A stretch of DNA of 44,805 bases, taken from Saccharospirillaceae bacterium (GTDB lineage: Bacteria > Pseudomonadota > Gammaproteobacteria > Pseudomonadales > Natronospirillaceae). Under the pieces are notes generated by a model that worked only from the letters and a program-made list of their open reading frames with translations, did no database searches and had not been told where the DNA came from. The DNA lies in the NCBI GenBank assembly GCA_007116635.1, contig SKIB01000051.1, positions 1 through 44,805 on the forward strand, written 5' to 3'. Made by a program: the position numbers and the translations under genes. The first letter of the stretch is position 1, and each line of letters opens with the position of its first letter. Below are positions 26,620-36,100 of this stretch, in pieces.

Positions 26620-28794
26620 GGGCTTAGCAAAATAAAAGCCCTGAGCTAAGCAACAACCCAGTTGCAGTAGTTTTTGCTTTTCTTCCTCTTTTTCTACCCC
26701 TTCGGCAATGACCTCAAGGTTCAATGTTCTGGTCATGCCAATGATCAGTTGGGCAATGGCTTGCTTTTGTGGCTGGATGTCAAGGTTTTGCACAAAGCTA
26801 CGATCAATTTTCAGCTGATCCACGGGCAGGTTAAGAATATAACCTAGCGAACTGTAGCCCGTGCCAAAATCATCGATCGACACCTTGATGCCTCGACTGC
26901 GGATGGCATAGACCAAGGCGACCAGAGTTAAGTGCTCTTCCATCATCATGCTTTCGGTGATTTCCAGCTTGATGTTGCTGGCTGGGACCTGAGTTCGGCT
27001 TAGTAACGCGTCTAGGTGCTCAAGAAATCCCGGGTCCTTGAGCTGCCTAAGGGACACATTAATCGCCATGCACAGTTTGGGCTGCCTTTGAAGCCAAGTA
27101 CTGAGCTGGCAAAACGCTTGCTCCATGACCCAACGCCCAATTTCAACGATGTGGCCTGAGGACTCGGCCACCGGAATGAAGTGCGCAGGGCTGACCGCGC
27201 CCTGAGGGCTATTCCATCTTAGCAGGGCTTCGACCCCGACCATGCTGGACTGGCTCATGTCGATCTGCGGCTGGTACAGCAAGCTCAGTTCTTGCTGTTG
27301 CAAAGCCCTGGCCAGTCGATTGGCCAGCTCCAGTCGTTGCTGCATTCGCTCTTGGTATTTGCTGTCAAAGATGACAAAGCCGCCTCGGGCATTATTTTTT
27401 GCCTCCTTAAGGGCAATACTGGCATGAGTCAGCAGCATTTCTGCCTTTTCGCCATGCAAAGGGTATTGGGCTATACCACAGGTTAGGCTTAGGGCAATTC
27501 GGTGCGGGCCAATCGAGACCCCAGCGCTCACCGCCTCTTTGAGGGCGTGAATTTGTTGCCTTAACAGTTCTTTATCGGTGCAGGGCAAGCGAACGACAAA
27601 GTTATCGGAAGACAGGCGTGCCAAAAGATGCTCGGCGCCGAAGAGCTGTTGCAGTTGCTGCTGGCACGCCAGCAAACATTGATTGCCCAACTCATAGCCT
27701 AGACCATCATTAACGGCCTGAAAGTTGTCTAAATCAAAGAGCAACAAACTAAAGGCTTCGTTTTGCTGCTTCATGCCTTGCTCGCTCATCTTTTGCAACT
27801 CTTGCACCAAGCCGAAACGGTTTTTTAAGCCTGTTAGCTCATCAACGAAGGCGTTGCGTTCCACTCGTTCAAACAGCTTGGCGTTATCAAAGCCCACGGC
27901 CACGCTAACGGAAAAAATCTCCAACAGCCGCATGTCGATGTCGTTCAGAGTCCGACTGGTTTCGACCCATACCACCAAGTCTTGAGCATAGGGTGTTTGT
28001 AAATAAAGGACCACATTATCGGGATGAAACTGATGACTTTTATGCTGCAGGGCGGTGCGAACTTGCTGTAATAGATTTTGCTCAGCCTCTTGGCTTAGGG
28101 TGCGGCCCTGTAAATATTGATATTTGCCAAAGGCAGCAAGAACTTCAACCTCGTTTTTGTCACCATTTTCAAAACAACAGAAGATACCATTCTGGTTGAT
28201 CTGTAACAGGCTACAGAGTTGGATCAACACCCCCTGGGAAAAGTTGTGTACTGCCTTTTCTCGGAACAGTTGTGCCGAGCCATCGATGATCATCATCAAG
28301 CCATCACGATTAGCATTGATGGTTTGGATCTGCAAATAACTGCGAATGGCTGCTGTCATGCTGGTGATCAATCTGGTGCGGGTCAGCTCACTCTTGGATT
28401 TGTAGTCATTGATGTCGTATTTCTCGATCACATCCAATTCGGGCGCATAGCCTGGCTGACCGGTGCGCAGAATGATGCGTGAGTTCTGCTGTTGCAAGTG
28501 CTCACGAATATAGCCCACCAGCTTTAAACCACTGTCTGGCTCTTCCATCACCACATCCAGTAAAATGACGGCAAATTCGGGTTCATTGGCCAGTATGGCT
28601 CTGGCTTCGGCTGCGGAATAGGCGGCCTTGAATTCGATGGTGCGCCCCAGAATCTGATGATTGTCCAGCGCAAAGCGAGTGCTTTGATGCACGCTGGGCT
28701 CATCATCGACAATTAATACCGTCCAGACGGGTTGATCCTTGGCTTGGTCGCTGACGGATTCGTCAATAAATTCCACTAAGTCGCTATTCTGCAT
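26578..28794 (-). CDS. Response regulator with DUF3369, degenerate GGDEF and EAL domains
   Basis: A 738-residue cyclic-di-GMP regulator. The receiver domain has D30/D31, phospho-acceptor D80 (VILLDVV) and a Lys near 132-134. A DUF3369 domain (about 165-310) follows, then GGDEF (about 315-480) and EAL (about 490-735). The GGDEF signature is replaced by SSDNF (395-399), so diguanylate cyclase activity is unlikely. The EAL site appears complete: EALLR (E522), N579, E611, DDFGTGYSS (D641, D642), K662 and E698. The net output predicted is phosphodiesterase activity controlled by phosphorylation. It overlaps the kinase gene by 11 bases, so the two are a dedicated pair. The signal is unknown. Confidence 0.9.
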   Translation of the reverse strand: MQNSDLVEFIDESVSDQAKDQPVWTVLIVDDEPSVHQSTRFALDNHQILGRTIEFKAAYSAAEARAILANEPEFAVILLDVVMEEPDSGLKLVGYIREHLQQQNSRIILRTGQPGYAPELDVIEKYDINDYKSKSELTRTRLITSMTAAIRSYLQIQTINANRDGLMMIIDGSAQLFREKAVHNFSQGVLIQLCSLLQINQNGIFCCFENGDKNEVEVLAAFGKYQYLQGRTLSQEAEQNLLQQVRTALQHKSHQFHPDNVVLYLQTPYAQDLVVWVETSRTLNDIDMRLLEIFSVSVAVGFDNAKLFERVERNAFVDELTGLKNRFGLVQELQKMSEQGMKQQNEAFSLLLFDLDNFQAVNDGLGYELGNQCLLACQQQLQQLFGAEHLLARLSSDNFVVRLPCTDKELLRQQIHALKEAVSAGVSIGPHRIALSLTCGIAQYPLHGEKAEMLLTHASIALKEAKNNARGGFVIFDSKYQERMQQRLELANRLARALQQQELSLLYQPQIDMSQSSMVGVEALLRWNSPQGAVSPAHFIPVAESSGHIVEIGRWVMEQAFCQLSTWLQRQPKLCMAINVSLRQLKDPGFLEHLDALLSRTQVPASNIKLEITESMMMEEHLTLVALVYAIRSRGIKVSIDDFGTGYSSLGYILNLPVDQLKIDRSFVQNLDIQPQKQAIAQLIIGMTRTLNLEVIAEGVEKEEEKQKLLQLGCCLAQGFYFAKPLTAEQVESQWLAQ

Positions 28795-30295
28795 GAGGGC
28801 CGTCCAGCATGGTTAAGTTGGGGTCGTTGGGGAGCTGCAAAATGACACGAAAGCCTTGATTGGGATGGCTTTCTAGGCGGATTTTGCCCTTAAGGGTTTG
28901 GCTAACCAATTGATAGACCAAATGTAGGCCGAGCCCGGAACCACCCTGGCCCAGTTTGGTGGTAAAAAAAGGGTCCATGGCACGAGCTAACTGTTCTTCT
29001 GTCATGCCCTTGCCGTTATCTGCCACCACCAGCTCAACCTCTTGCTTGGTCAATTGCCGAGCGCAAATGCGTATTTGCCCTGCGTTATTGTCTAAACTGT
29101 TATTGTCTAGGCCATGCAGGACACTGTTGTTGAAACAGTTGCTGATGACCTGACCTAGAGGCCCGGGGTAGCTGTTCATCAGTAGGTCGCTTTCAAGCTC
29201 TAACAGTACTTGGATGTCTTTGTGCTTTATACTTGGTCGCAGAGTGGATAGCACCTCTTTGATCACCGCACCCAACTCAAATGGCCGTTTTTGTTCACTG
29301 GTTTGATCCACGGCCACCTGTTTGAAATTGGCCACCTGCTCTGCGGCCATGTTGAGGCTGCGAGTCAAAATGTTGCTGGCTTCTTCTACATCTCCTAAAA
29401 ACTGATCCAAAGTGGACTTCCTTAGTCCTTGAGCCATGCTCTGTTGGAAATTTTTTAACTTGTCGCTCAGGGTACTGGCGACCGTAAGGCTGTTGCCGAT
29501 CGGGGTGTTAATCTCATGGGCAATGCCGGCCACAATGCTGCCTAGGGACGCCATCTTCTCCGAATGAATGAGTTGCGCCTGAGTGAGCTTAAGCTCGTCC
29601 AGTGCCTGTTCAGCCTTGGTTTTGGCTGCTAGCAGTTGCTGTTGATATTGGTCTTGTAACTCAATGGATTGATTAAACAGGGCAACGAATTGCCCTAGCT
29701 CGTTGTGGCTCTGCCAAGCCACGGGCTGCAGTTCTTTGGTTTGCCGATAGTGACTCAAGGATTGCGTGACTCTGGACAGAGGCAGTAGCACCACCTTGCG
29801 AAAGGCCCACAGAGCCGCCAGGCTGAGACTGATGAATAATAGTAGGGTTAATAGGCTCAGGTAGGTTAGCTGTGGGCTAAGGTTGGCTAGATTGGGGCGA
29901 GTGATGACCTTGGCATTTAACTGGCCTATGTCACGCAGTTGGTCATTAAGTTGATAGCGAATGGTCGAGCTGAACCATTCTCCTTCTGGCGCAAGGCAAT
30001 CACCCTGAGTATGCAGAATGTTGGCAAACTCATCCTGAATCTGTAGGCAAAGGGTTTGGGCGCTGAGGTTGGTGCTTAGCACATTGTTAATGATGACATC
30101 GGAGAATTGCCAAAGAGGTTCGCGCAGTAAGTTGGCAAGGTTTTCCGTGCGCACAGTGGCGATCTGCTGATTGGTTTCATGCAGCCGTTGCCATTCTTGG
30201 CGGATGAGTACAGCAAAGAAGAGCAGGCTGACCAGTGCCATGATGGGCAGCACGCGCAACAAAACTTCACTGAAAATGGATTGGGTTTTCAACAT
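28784..30295 (-). CDS. Membrane sensor histidine kinase partnered with the EAL regulator
   Basis: A 503-residue kinase. TM1 is at about 12-31, then a periplasmic region of about 110 residues with a Cys pair (C83, C100), TM2 at about 146-165, a HAMP-like linker and a coiled coil. The dimerisation domain has the H-box LGSIVAGIAHEINTPIG with H260, and the ATP domain has an N-box (VISNCFNNSVLHG), DNGKGM, and a GGSGLGL box. AHEINTPIG is the variant typical of large sensor kinases in this order of bacteria. It should phosphorylate the receiver domain of the downstream gene, with which it overlaps by 11 bases. The periplasmic domain is not a recognised sensor class; two Cys residues might form a disulfide. 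Confidence 0.9.
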   Translation of the reverse strand: MLKTQSIFSEVLLRVLPIMALVSLLFFAVLIRQEWQRLHETNQQIATVRTENLANLLREPLWQFSDVIINNVLSTNLSAQTLCLQIQDEFANILHTQGDCLAPEGEWFSSTIRYQLNDQLRDIGQLNAKVITRPNLANLSPQLTYLSLLTLLLFISLSLAALWAFRKVVLLPLSRVTQSLSHYRQTKELQPVAWQSHNELGQFVALFNQSIELQDQYQQQLLAAKTKAEQALDELKLTQAQLIHSEKMASLGSIVAGIAHEINTPIGNSLTVASTLSDKLKNFQQSMAQGLRKSTLDQFLGDVEEASNILTRSLNMAAEQVANFKQVAVDQTSEQKRPFELGAVIKEVLSTLRPSIKHKDIQVLLELESDLLMNSYPGPLGQVISNCFNNSVLHGLDNNSLDNNAGQIRICARQLTKQEVELVVADNGKGMTEEQLARAMDPFFTTKLGQGGSGLGLHLVYQLVSQTLKGKIRLESHPNQGFRVILQLPNDPNLTMLDGPHAE

Positions 30296-30322
30296 TGGCT
30301 GTTATTCCTAGAGCAAGGCTCC

Positions 30323-30463
30323 TTAGTGCTGATGCCGTGCACTAAGTAAAGACCCTAGGGGGCTAAAACGCAACCAATCAGAGGCAAAGATCAGAACCAC
30401 CCGAGGGTTTTTAAGCTCGGCCTCTGCCTGATGGATTAAGGCCTTGGCGTCGAGGCGCAGGCG
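30323..30463 (-). other. Coding-like 46-codon extension after the cydC stop
   Basis: Past the cydC TAG the same frame continues RLRLDAKALIHQAEAELKNP, then VVLIFASDWLRFSPLGSLLS and a TAA at 30323. The residue pattern, with an amphipathic helix, a beta-like VVLIFAS and no rare-residue bias, looks like real protein rather than random translation. There is no start codon with a ribosome binding site in this frame. It may be a vestigial C-terminal extension of CydC, the end of a decayed gene, or chance. No family was recognised. Confidence 0.3.
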
Positions 30464-32134
30464 CTAGCTAGCATCAAGGCAACGACCACGCTCATCCAGG
30501 GTGACGATCTGGCTAAACAGATTGGAGTCTAACTGTTGATGGCTGATCACAATCAACAGGCACTCTTGGCTGCAGATGCGCTTAAGGATGCGCTGACTCA
30601 TCTGCGGATCCAGGCCTTCAAGGCCTTCGTCCAGCAGCCAAATGCTGGGTTGCTGCAGCCAAAGTCTGGCCAAGCCCAGGCGTCGTAACTGGCCGCCAGA
30701 GAGCGTGCGGCCCTGTTCGCTCATTTGGCTGTTTAGCCCCTTGGGTAGTTGTTTGGCCCAGTCGGCCAGTTCCATGGCTTCCAGTGCTTGCCAGAGCTGT
30801 TCGTCGCTGGCATCGGCCTTGGCTAAGCGCAGGTTTTCGGCCAAAGACAGGTGAAAGCAGTAGTTGTCTTGCAGTTGTAGGCCCAGTTGTTGGCCAAGCC
30901 AGTTTTCAGGCAGGGCCGTTAAGGCCTTGCCGTTGAGCAAGAGTTGGCCCTGCTCGGCAGGCAGTTGGCCACTCAGCACCCAGCATAGGGTCGATTTGCC
31001 ACAGCCCGAAGGGCCGCGCAACCACACTCTGTCGCCCAGTTGCCAATGGCAATTCAGCTGGCTCGGGCCATTGAGCGCGCCTGGCATGCGCGCGCTCAGG
31101 TTCACCAGCTCTAAGGATGCAAAGGTTTGCCCTGCCACCGTCTGAGCTGCTGCCTCGGGAAGCAATTCACTGATGCGTTGTTTGGCACCGGCGGCCTGAC
31201 CGAGCGCAATGAAGCTGCCACTTTGGGGTAGCAATACCTCTTGCAAGCCTAAAATCGCCAGCAGGCAGGCCACTAACCAAGGCCCGGCCAGCAGACCAGA
31301 CGCCACCAGATGTACCCCGGTGTACAGGCCCATGATCAGGCTCAGCCCGAGGCCGGCCAGACTGGCCAGTTGGCAGAGTTGCTGGATCTGCGTCAGCCGC
31401 TGTTGTTCTAGGATCAACTGTTGGTCTTGGCTGAGGAACTGCTCTTGCTTTAGTGCCCATTGACCAAAGACCTGCAGGCTGACCTGATTGCGCAGCAACT
31501 GCAGCAAGTCTTGGCGGCGCTTACCCAGCTGTTGACTCTCTTGTTTGGCTAGGCGGTAACCCTGCCAAGCGCCAAGGCTGGGCACCAGCAACCAAGCAAA
31601 GAGCAAGCCGGGCAGCATGGGCAGCAACAGTAGGGGTTGTAGCCAAGCCAGTAGGGCGATGAACAGCAGCAACAGGCTGCTGGCCCAGAGCCAAGGCAGG
31701 AAAAAGCGCAAAGGCCAGGCGTCCAGATGGTCAATGTCGCCCACCAAGCGCTGCGCTAAATCGCCAGAACCCAGTTGCCAGAGTTTGAGTGGGCTGGTTT
31801 GGCTCAAACGAGCAAAGACCAGCAGGCGTAAATCCTTGAGCAGGCCCAGCACGGCATAGTGCGAGGCCAGTCGCTCGCCGTAGCGCCCTGCGGTGCGTAC
31901 GATGGCCGCTAAGCGAATCAAGGCCGCAGGGCTAAAGTAATTAAAACTGTAGGCCGTGGCCATGCTGAGGCCGGCGATGGCGGTGGCGCTGATGAACCAG
32001 CCTGAGGTGGTGAGTAGGCCAACCACGGCTAGTAGGGTAAAAAAGCCAAGGGCAAAGGCCAGCCACCAGATGCCTGCCTGACCGGCCAGTAGGGTGCGCC
32101 AACTTAGGGCCGAGGGGCGATCTTTGCGGATCAT
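30464..32134 (-). CDS. cydC: Thiol reductant ABC exporter subunit CydC
   Basis: A 556-residue half-transporter with six membrane segments in the first 310 residues and a C-terminal ATPase. Walker A is GPSGCGKST at about residue 372, the signature LSGGQLRRLGLARL is near 478, and Walker B is IWLLDEGLEGLD. With CydD it exports cysteine and glutathione to the periplasm, needed for heme insertion into cytochrome bd. The start is the ATG at 32134 (MIRKDRPSALSWRTLL), which overlaps the cydD stop as ATGA; the frame is open further upstream, but those residues lie inside cydD. The C-terminus (ERGRCLDAS) ends soon after the ATPase fold, and a coding-like stretch follows the TAG. Confidence 0.93.
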   Translation of the reverse strand: MIRKDRPSALSWRTLLAGQAGIWWLAFALGFFTLLAVVGLLTTSGWFISATAIAGLSMATAYSFNYFSPAALIRLAAIVRTAGRYGERLASHYAVLGLLKDLRLLVFARLSQTSPLKLWQLGSGDLAQRLVGDIDHLDAWPLRFFLPWLWASSLLLLFIALLAWLQPLLLLPMLPGLLFAWLLVPSLGAWQGYRLAKQESQQLGKRRQDLLQLLRNQVSLQVFGQWALKQEQFLSQDQQLILEQQRLTQIQQLCQLASLAGLGLSLIMGLYTGVHLVASGLLAGPWLVACLLAILGLQEVLLPQSGSFIALGQAAGAKQRISELLPEAAAQTVAGQTFASLELVNLSARMPGALNGPSQLNCHWQLGDRVWLRGPSGCGKSTLCWVLSGQLPAEQGQLLLNGKALTALPENWLGQQLGLQLQDNYCFHLSLAENLRLAKADASDEQLWQALEAMELADWAKQLPKGLNSQMSEQGRTLSGGQLRRLGLARLWLQQPSIWLLDEGLEGLDPQMSQRILKRICSQECLLIVISHQQLDSNLFSQIVTLDERGRCLDAS

Positions 32135-33834
32135 AATGCCAACTCCTTCAGTGCTTGGCTGGCCTGTGCGCTGGGGCCAAAGTAGGCAAGACGCCCTTGT
32201 TGGAGAATCATCACCCAATCAAAGCCGGTTAGGTCTTGGTCATGGGTAACATAGAGCAGGGTGCGGCCTGCGGCCTGATCCAGCAGTAGTTGGCGAATCT
32301 GAGCCCGACTTTGCGGGTCAAGGTGGGCGGCGGGTTCATCCAGCAGCCAAAGCTGCTTGTCTTGCAGCAGTAAGCGGGCGATGGCTAGGCGTTGTTTTTG
32401 CCCACCGGACAGGCCTTGGCCCTGATCACCCAGTTGGCTGTTGAGCCGCTGCGGCAGTTGCTGGATAAGGCTGGCCAGACCGACCAGTTCTAGCGCCTGC
32501 CAAAGTTCGCTGTCGCTGGCTTGGGGCTTGGCCAGCCTGAGGTTGTCAGCCAGGCTGCCAGCAATCCAATCGGGTTGCTGTGCCAGCCAGCCAATTTGCC
32601 GTCGCCAGTGGTCGAGATTTAATTGCGCCAAGGATTGCTGATTGATAAGCAGCTCGCCCGTTTCTGGCGTTTGGTAGCCTAGCAGGCATTGCAGTAGGCT
32701 GCTTTTGCCCGAGCCGCTGGCCCCGAGAATGGCCAGCTTCTGTCCGGCGGGCAGTTGCCAACTGAGTTGTTTTAAGCGTCCGCCACCGGCTAGGCTAAGG
32801 TTTTGGCAGCTGAGGCTCGGGGCGCTGCTCAGTTGCAACTCTTGGCTGCCCTGAGCCGGCAAGGGGCAATGGTACAGCCCCATGATCACCTCGGCTGCTC
32901 CCTCGGCCTGGGCCTTGGCATGATAATCGCTGCCCAGCTGGCGCAGTGGCTGATAAAACTCAGGGGTGATGAGCAAGATGAACAGTGCGGCGGTGAAGGG
33001 CACTGGCACCTGACCCTTGGCCCAAGGCAGTTCGCCCAATAGGCCAAGGCCCAAATATAGGGCAACCAGAGCAATGGCAATCGAGCTGAACAGCTCCAAC
33101 ACCGAGGTCGATAAAAAGGCCTGACGCAAGACCTTCATGGTGCGTGAGCGGTATTCTTCACTGGCTTGTGCCAATCGCTCTTGCTGTTGCGGTTGGGCGC
33201 TGAGCAGCAGTAGATGCCCTAAACCACGCACATTGTCCAAGAACTGGCCACCCAGCTGCGACAACGCTTGGAATTGCTCACGATTGGCCTTGGCTGCGCG
33301 CTGACCAACCAGAATCATGAACACCGGAATCAGGGGTGCGGTGAGCAGCATGATGCTGGCCACCAAGGGGCTGAGCCAGAACATGAGGATCAGAATTACT
33401 ACGGGCACCAGCACCACCAGTAACTTTTGGCTGTAGTAGCGGCTGAAGTAGGCATCCATGGCATCTACCTGCTCCAACACTTGGCTAGCAATGGCACCGT
33501 CGGCGCCGGCCTGAGCCCTGGCCAAGCCCAACATGCTCAGGCGCTGCATCAGTTGTTGGCGAATCTGGCTGCGGATCAAGCGGCTGGCGCTGTTGCCCAG
33601 ATGATCCTTAATGGCCTGGGCTACAAGGCGTAACCCCAGGGCAGCAGGCAGCCAATAGATGGGCGTCAGTGACCATTCTTGGCCCAGAATCAAGGGGCCT
33701 AGCACCTGAGCCAGCAGCCAAAATTGCGCCATCAGCGCTAGGCTGGCCACCAAGCCGGCCAAAGCCGCCAGCTTTAGTCGCCATGCCTGAGTCTGTTGTT
33801 GGCTGGTGAGCCAGTCTTTGTTGCTGTGCATCAT
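32131..33834 (-). CDS. cydD: Thiol reductant ABC exporter subunit CydD
   Basis: A 567-residue half-transporter, first gene of cydDC. The transmembrane domain has the conserved VVLVPVVILILMFWLSPLVA block; the ATPase has Walker A GASGSGKSS (about residue 369), signature LSGGQKQRLAIARL (about 473) and Walker B LWLLDEPAAHLD. The start at 33834 (or the next ATG at 33831) is chosen because the alternative ATG 21 codons upstream lies within the terminator of the preceding gene, and family members begin near KDWLTSQQQT. The Shine-Dalgarno is weak. Together with CydC it forms the heterodimeric cysteine/glutathione exporter in the inner membrane. The cytochrome bd genes themselves are not in the window. 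Confidence 0.93.
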   Translation of the reverse strand: MMHSNKDWLTSQQQTQAWRLKLAALAGLVASLALMAQFWLLAQVLGPLILGQEWSLTPIYWLPAALGLRLVAQAIKDHLGNSASRLIRSQIRQQLMQRLSMLGLARAQAGADGAIASQVLEQVDAMDAYFSRYYSQKLLVVLVPVVILILMFWLSPLVASIMLLTAPLIPVFMILVGQRAAKANREQFQALSQLGGQFLDNVRGLGHLLLLSAQPQQQERLAQASEEYRSRTMKVLRQAFLSTSVLELFSSIAIALVALYLGLGLLGELPWAKGQVPVPFTAALFILLITPEFYQPLRQLGSDYHAKAQAEGAAEVIMGLYHCPLPAQGSQELQLSSAPSLSCQNLSLAGGGRLKQLSWQLPAGQKLAILGASGSGKSSLLQCLLGYQTPETGELLINQQSLAQLNLDHWRRQIGWLAQQPDWIAGSLADNLRLAKPQASDSELWQALELVGLASLIQQLPQRLNSQLGDQGQGLSGGQKQRLAIARLLLQDKQLWLLDEPAAHLDPQSRAQIRQLLLDQAAGRTLLYVTHDQDLTGFDWVMILQQGRLAYFGPSAQASQALKELAL

Positions 33835-33882
33835 GAGCCTAGGTAGTGGATTACAAAGGGCATCTATCTTAACAGAATGCAC

Positions 33883-33908
33883 AAAAAAGGCAGCCATTGG
33901 CTGCCTTT
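33883..33908 (-). terminator. Rho-independent terminator before cydD
   Basis: On the minus strand aaaggcagcc pairs with ggctgcctttt around a 3-base loop and is followed by a run of T. It ends transcription from the membrane protein gene at 33969 and also excludes the longer cydD start. Confidence 0.85.
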
Positions 33909-33968
33909 AAGTCACTGGTTAACTCTTGAGCATCATCATTCTGCTGCTCTTGTTGTTGTCTGGATCGT

Positions 33969-35177
33969 TTAGCTGGCCTGAGCTGGGGTGCTGGCCTTGG
34001 CTTTGGGTAGCAGCTTGTGGTTTAGATGCCAGTAGCCATAAATAGTCGCCATCTGCACCGCTATGAAGGGCAGCGTCAATAACCAATAACCCAGACTGTA
34101 CAGTTCCAGTCCATCGATCAGGGGCACCAGTCCACGATTGACCCAGAAGAAGCCAAGAATGGTCAGGGCCACGCCGGGGCAGATCAGGGCATAGCTGTTA
34201 AGGGACTTCTTCTCGCCCCAGAACCAGTTGCGCCAGTAACTCAAGCGGCTTTGTGCGCTCAGGCCCAGAGCGACAAAGAACAGCTGCGCCGCCAGCGCAA
34301 GGCTGAGTAGATAAAAGCCGGACATCAGCTCTTGACCGCTTAGGGTCTGCTGGCCATGGTTAAGGCGCAGCATGGCAATGCTAAATAGCGTAATCAAGGG
34401 CACCAGAATCATTAGGCTGGGCAGGCTTTCGTCCGTGGCGCCATATTGCAGCAGGGCGCGCATACCAATCACCAACTGTACCAAGGCCAGAATGGCGGCG
34501 GCGGTGAGCAAGACTATGGCCCCTAGGCTGGCGATAACCACCGTGAGCTGTTGGTTGCTCATGGCAGCGGGCGCTGCTAGGCCAACACCAATCATGGCAA
34601 AGCTAAAGGCTGGCAAAATCTGTGACAGGTTATTGTTCTTGCTGCAATCCAAACCGCCACGGCTGATGACCCCAGTCCAGAAGTTCAGATAGGTGCGCAC
34701 CGCCCAGATGGCCGTCAAGACGAAGGCGACAATGGCAGCCGGGAACAGCCATTCCACCATGCCCCAAAGGCCAGGGATGAAGACCGCACCAAAGGCAAAG
34801 CTGAGATTGATGCCCATGGCCACAGCCAAGGGCGCGGCAGACAATTGGCTGTGGGCATTGCTTTGGCTGAAGGCGGCAAAGTCACTGCTGGCTTTGAAAG
34901 CCTTGAGAGCATTGACGTTCCAAATCATCAGTCTAAGGTAGTTAATGGCAAAGAATAGCATGCCTGCAAGGCCGATCAGGGTGCCAAGCATTAGGCTTGG
35001 GTTGCCTGAGCCCAGCGCCGCCTGAACATCGCTGAAGGTAGGGATTAGACTGTTGGGATGCGGGATCCAAAACATGAGGTACATAAAGAAACTGATGGCC
35101 AGGCCACCACTGCCCAGAGCGGCGAGAAAGCCTAGCGGGCGCCATTGTTGGTCTGCGGCTTTGAGTTGAAAGAACAT
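33969..35177 (-). CDS. Polytopic inner-membrane protein of unknown function
   Basis: A 402-residue protein with about ten hydrophobic segments and no signal peptide. The N-terminal block LGSGGLAISFFMYLMFWIPH and the GGLDCSKNNNLSQILPAFSF loop are the most distinctive parts. It faintly resembles the TsoY and tellurite/dicarboxylate-type (TDT/SLAC1) membrane proteins, but I cannot confirm either, so no function is given. AGGAG lies 7 bases before the ATG, and a very AT-rich region (35190-35235) with tataat-like elements forms the promoter area shared with the divergent outer-membrane protein gene. A terminator follows it, so it is probably monocistronic and not part of cydDC. Confidence 0.75.
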   Translation of the reverse strand: MFFQLKAADQQWRPLGFLAALGSGGLAISFFMYLMFWIPHPNSLIPTFSDVQAALGSGNPSLMLGTLIGLAGMLFFAINYLRLMIWNVNALKAFKASSDFAAFSQSNAHSQLSAAPLAVAMGINLSFAFGAVFIPGLWGMVEWLFPAAIVAFVLTAIWAVRTYLNFWTGVISRGGLDCSKNNNLSQILPAFSFAMIGVGLAAPAAMSNQQLTVVIASLGAIVLLTAAAILALVQLVIGMRALLQYGATDESLPSLMILVPLITLFSIAMLRLNHGQQTLSGQELMSGFYLLSLALAAQLFFVALGLSAQSRLSYWRNWFWGEKKSLNSYALICPGVALTILGFFWVNRGLVPLIDGLELYSLGYWLLTLPFIAVQMATIYGYWHLNHKLLPKAKASTPAQAS

Positions 35178-35344
35178 GGGGCATCTCCTAAATTATTTAA
35201 TTAAACATAATATAATTTAATATAATGAATAATGCAAGCCTTTCCTGAGCATTAGGTCATCCACTCTGTTGCTTTGGCTTGGTTCATCTACAATTCAGTT
35301 CGCTTCTGCAATGCTATGACCGTCAACCACATGAGGATCTGATT

Positions 35345-36001
35345 ATGTTGAAACTTCCAATGCTTGCTTCTGGCTTGGCTCTGATGATGGCCAGCAGTGC
35401 CTTTGCTTTAACCAAACCTGCCTTTGATACCGGCTCAACGGGTTTTTACTACAACCGCTTGCAGGCGGGTTATGAATGGACAACCTTTGCTGCACCGGAA
35501 GCCGGTGTCGCGGCACCCAGTGCGGCTTCGGGTTTCTTGGTTAATGGCCGGGTGTTTGTGTTTGAAGACGGTGTCTATTTGAAGGGTGCTTTTAGCACCT
35601 CTAATCAACAGTTGGATGCAGACCCATTAACCGAAGCCAAGGGCAACTCCTTTACTCTGGGTGCAGGCCTGCGGTTACCCATTGCCATGGATATCGACTT
35701 CCGCGCTGAGTTTGATTACACATCCAGTGTTACGAACGAATTCGAAAAAGGCGTGCAGAAAAAAGTCGAACCCCGTGCTGGCTTTCCCGGCATGGAGGGC
35801 GGCTTGGTAATGACTACAGATGCAGGCCTGTTTGCTTCTGCCGCTTTGCGTGTGGAGCTACCAGAAGCCGGCACTCGCACCAGCTTGCATTCAGAAGTTG
35901 GCTTCAAAGCCACGCCTAACTTTAACATCAGCGGTGTGGCCAGTGCCCCCTTTGATTTTGAAAGCACCACCTTTGGCTTGCAGGCCGGCTTCTCTTTCTA
36001 A
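35345..36001 (+). CDS. Outer-membrane beta-barrel protein
   Basis: A 218-residue protein with a clear signal peptide (MLKLPMLASGLALMMASSAF, cleaved after AFA). Alternating polar/hydrophobic strands follow (VYLKGAFSTS, SFTLGAGLRLPIAM, IDFRAEFDYT, FASAALRVEL, TSLHSEVGFKA, STTFGLQAGFSF), and it ends with a C-terminal Phe, the BamA recognition signature. Size and strand number fit an eight-stranded OmpA- or OmpW-like barrel. The start at 35345 is preferred over one 22 codons upstream because GAGGAT precedes it and the signal peptide begins there. The function is unknown. A terminator follows at 36054. Confidence 0.82.
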   Translation: MLKLPMLASGLALMMASSAFALTKPAFDTGSTGFYYNRLQAGYEWTTFAAPEAGVAAPSAASGFLVNGRVFVFEDGVYLKGAFSTSNQQLDADPLTEAKGNSFTLGAGLRLPIAMDIDFRAEFDYTSSVTNEFEKGVQKKVEPRAGFPGMEGGLVMTTDAGLFASAALRVELPEAGTRTSLHSEVGFKATPNFNISGVASAPFDFESTTFGLQAGFSF

Positions 36002-36053
36002 TTGCCGTTCGGCAAGTCCGGCCCAGAGTTAGCCAATCTTTGCTAAACTAATT

Positions 36054-36080
36054 AAGCAGTGCTTAGACACTGCTTTTTTT
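36054..36080 (+). terminator. Rho-independent terminator of the beta-barrel gene
   Basis: aagcagtg (36054-36061) pairs with cactgctt (36068-36075) around a 6-base loop, followed by a T run to 36080. It lies between the barrel gene and the MFS gene and rules out the longest MFS start at 36059. Confidence 0.88.
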
Positions 36081-36100
36081 TGCATTGCAAGGGGGATTGG

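Noticed and set aside
33835-33897. A longer N-terminus for CydD.
   Set aside because: That start codon lies in the terminator hairpin of the preceding gene.
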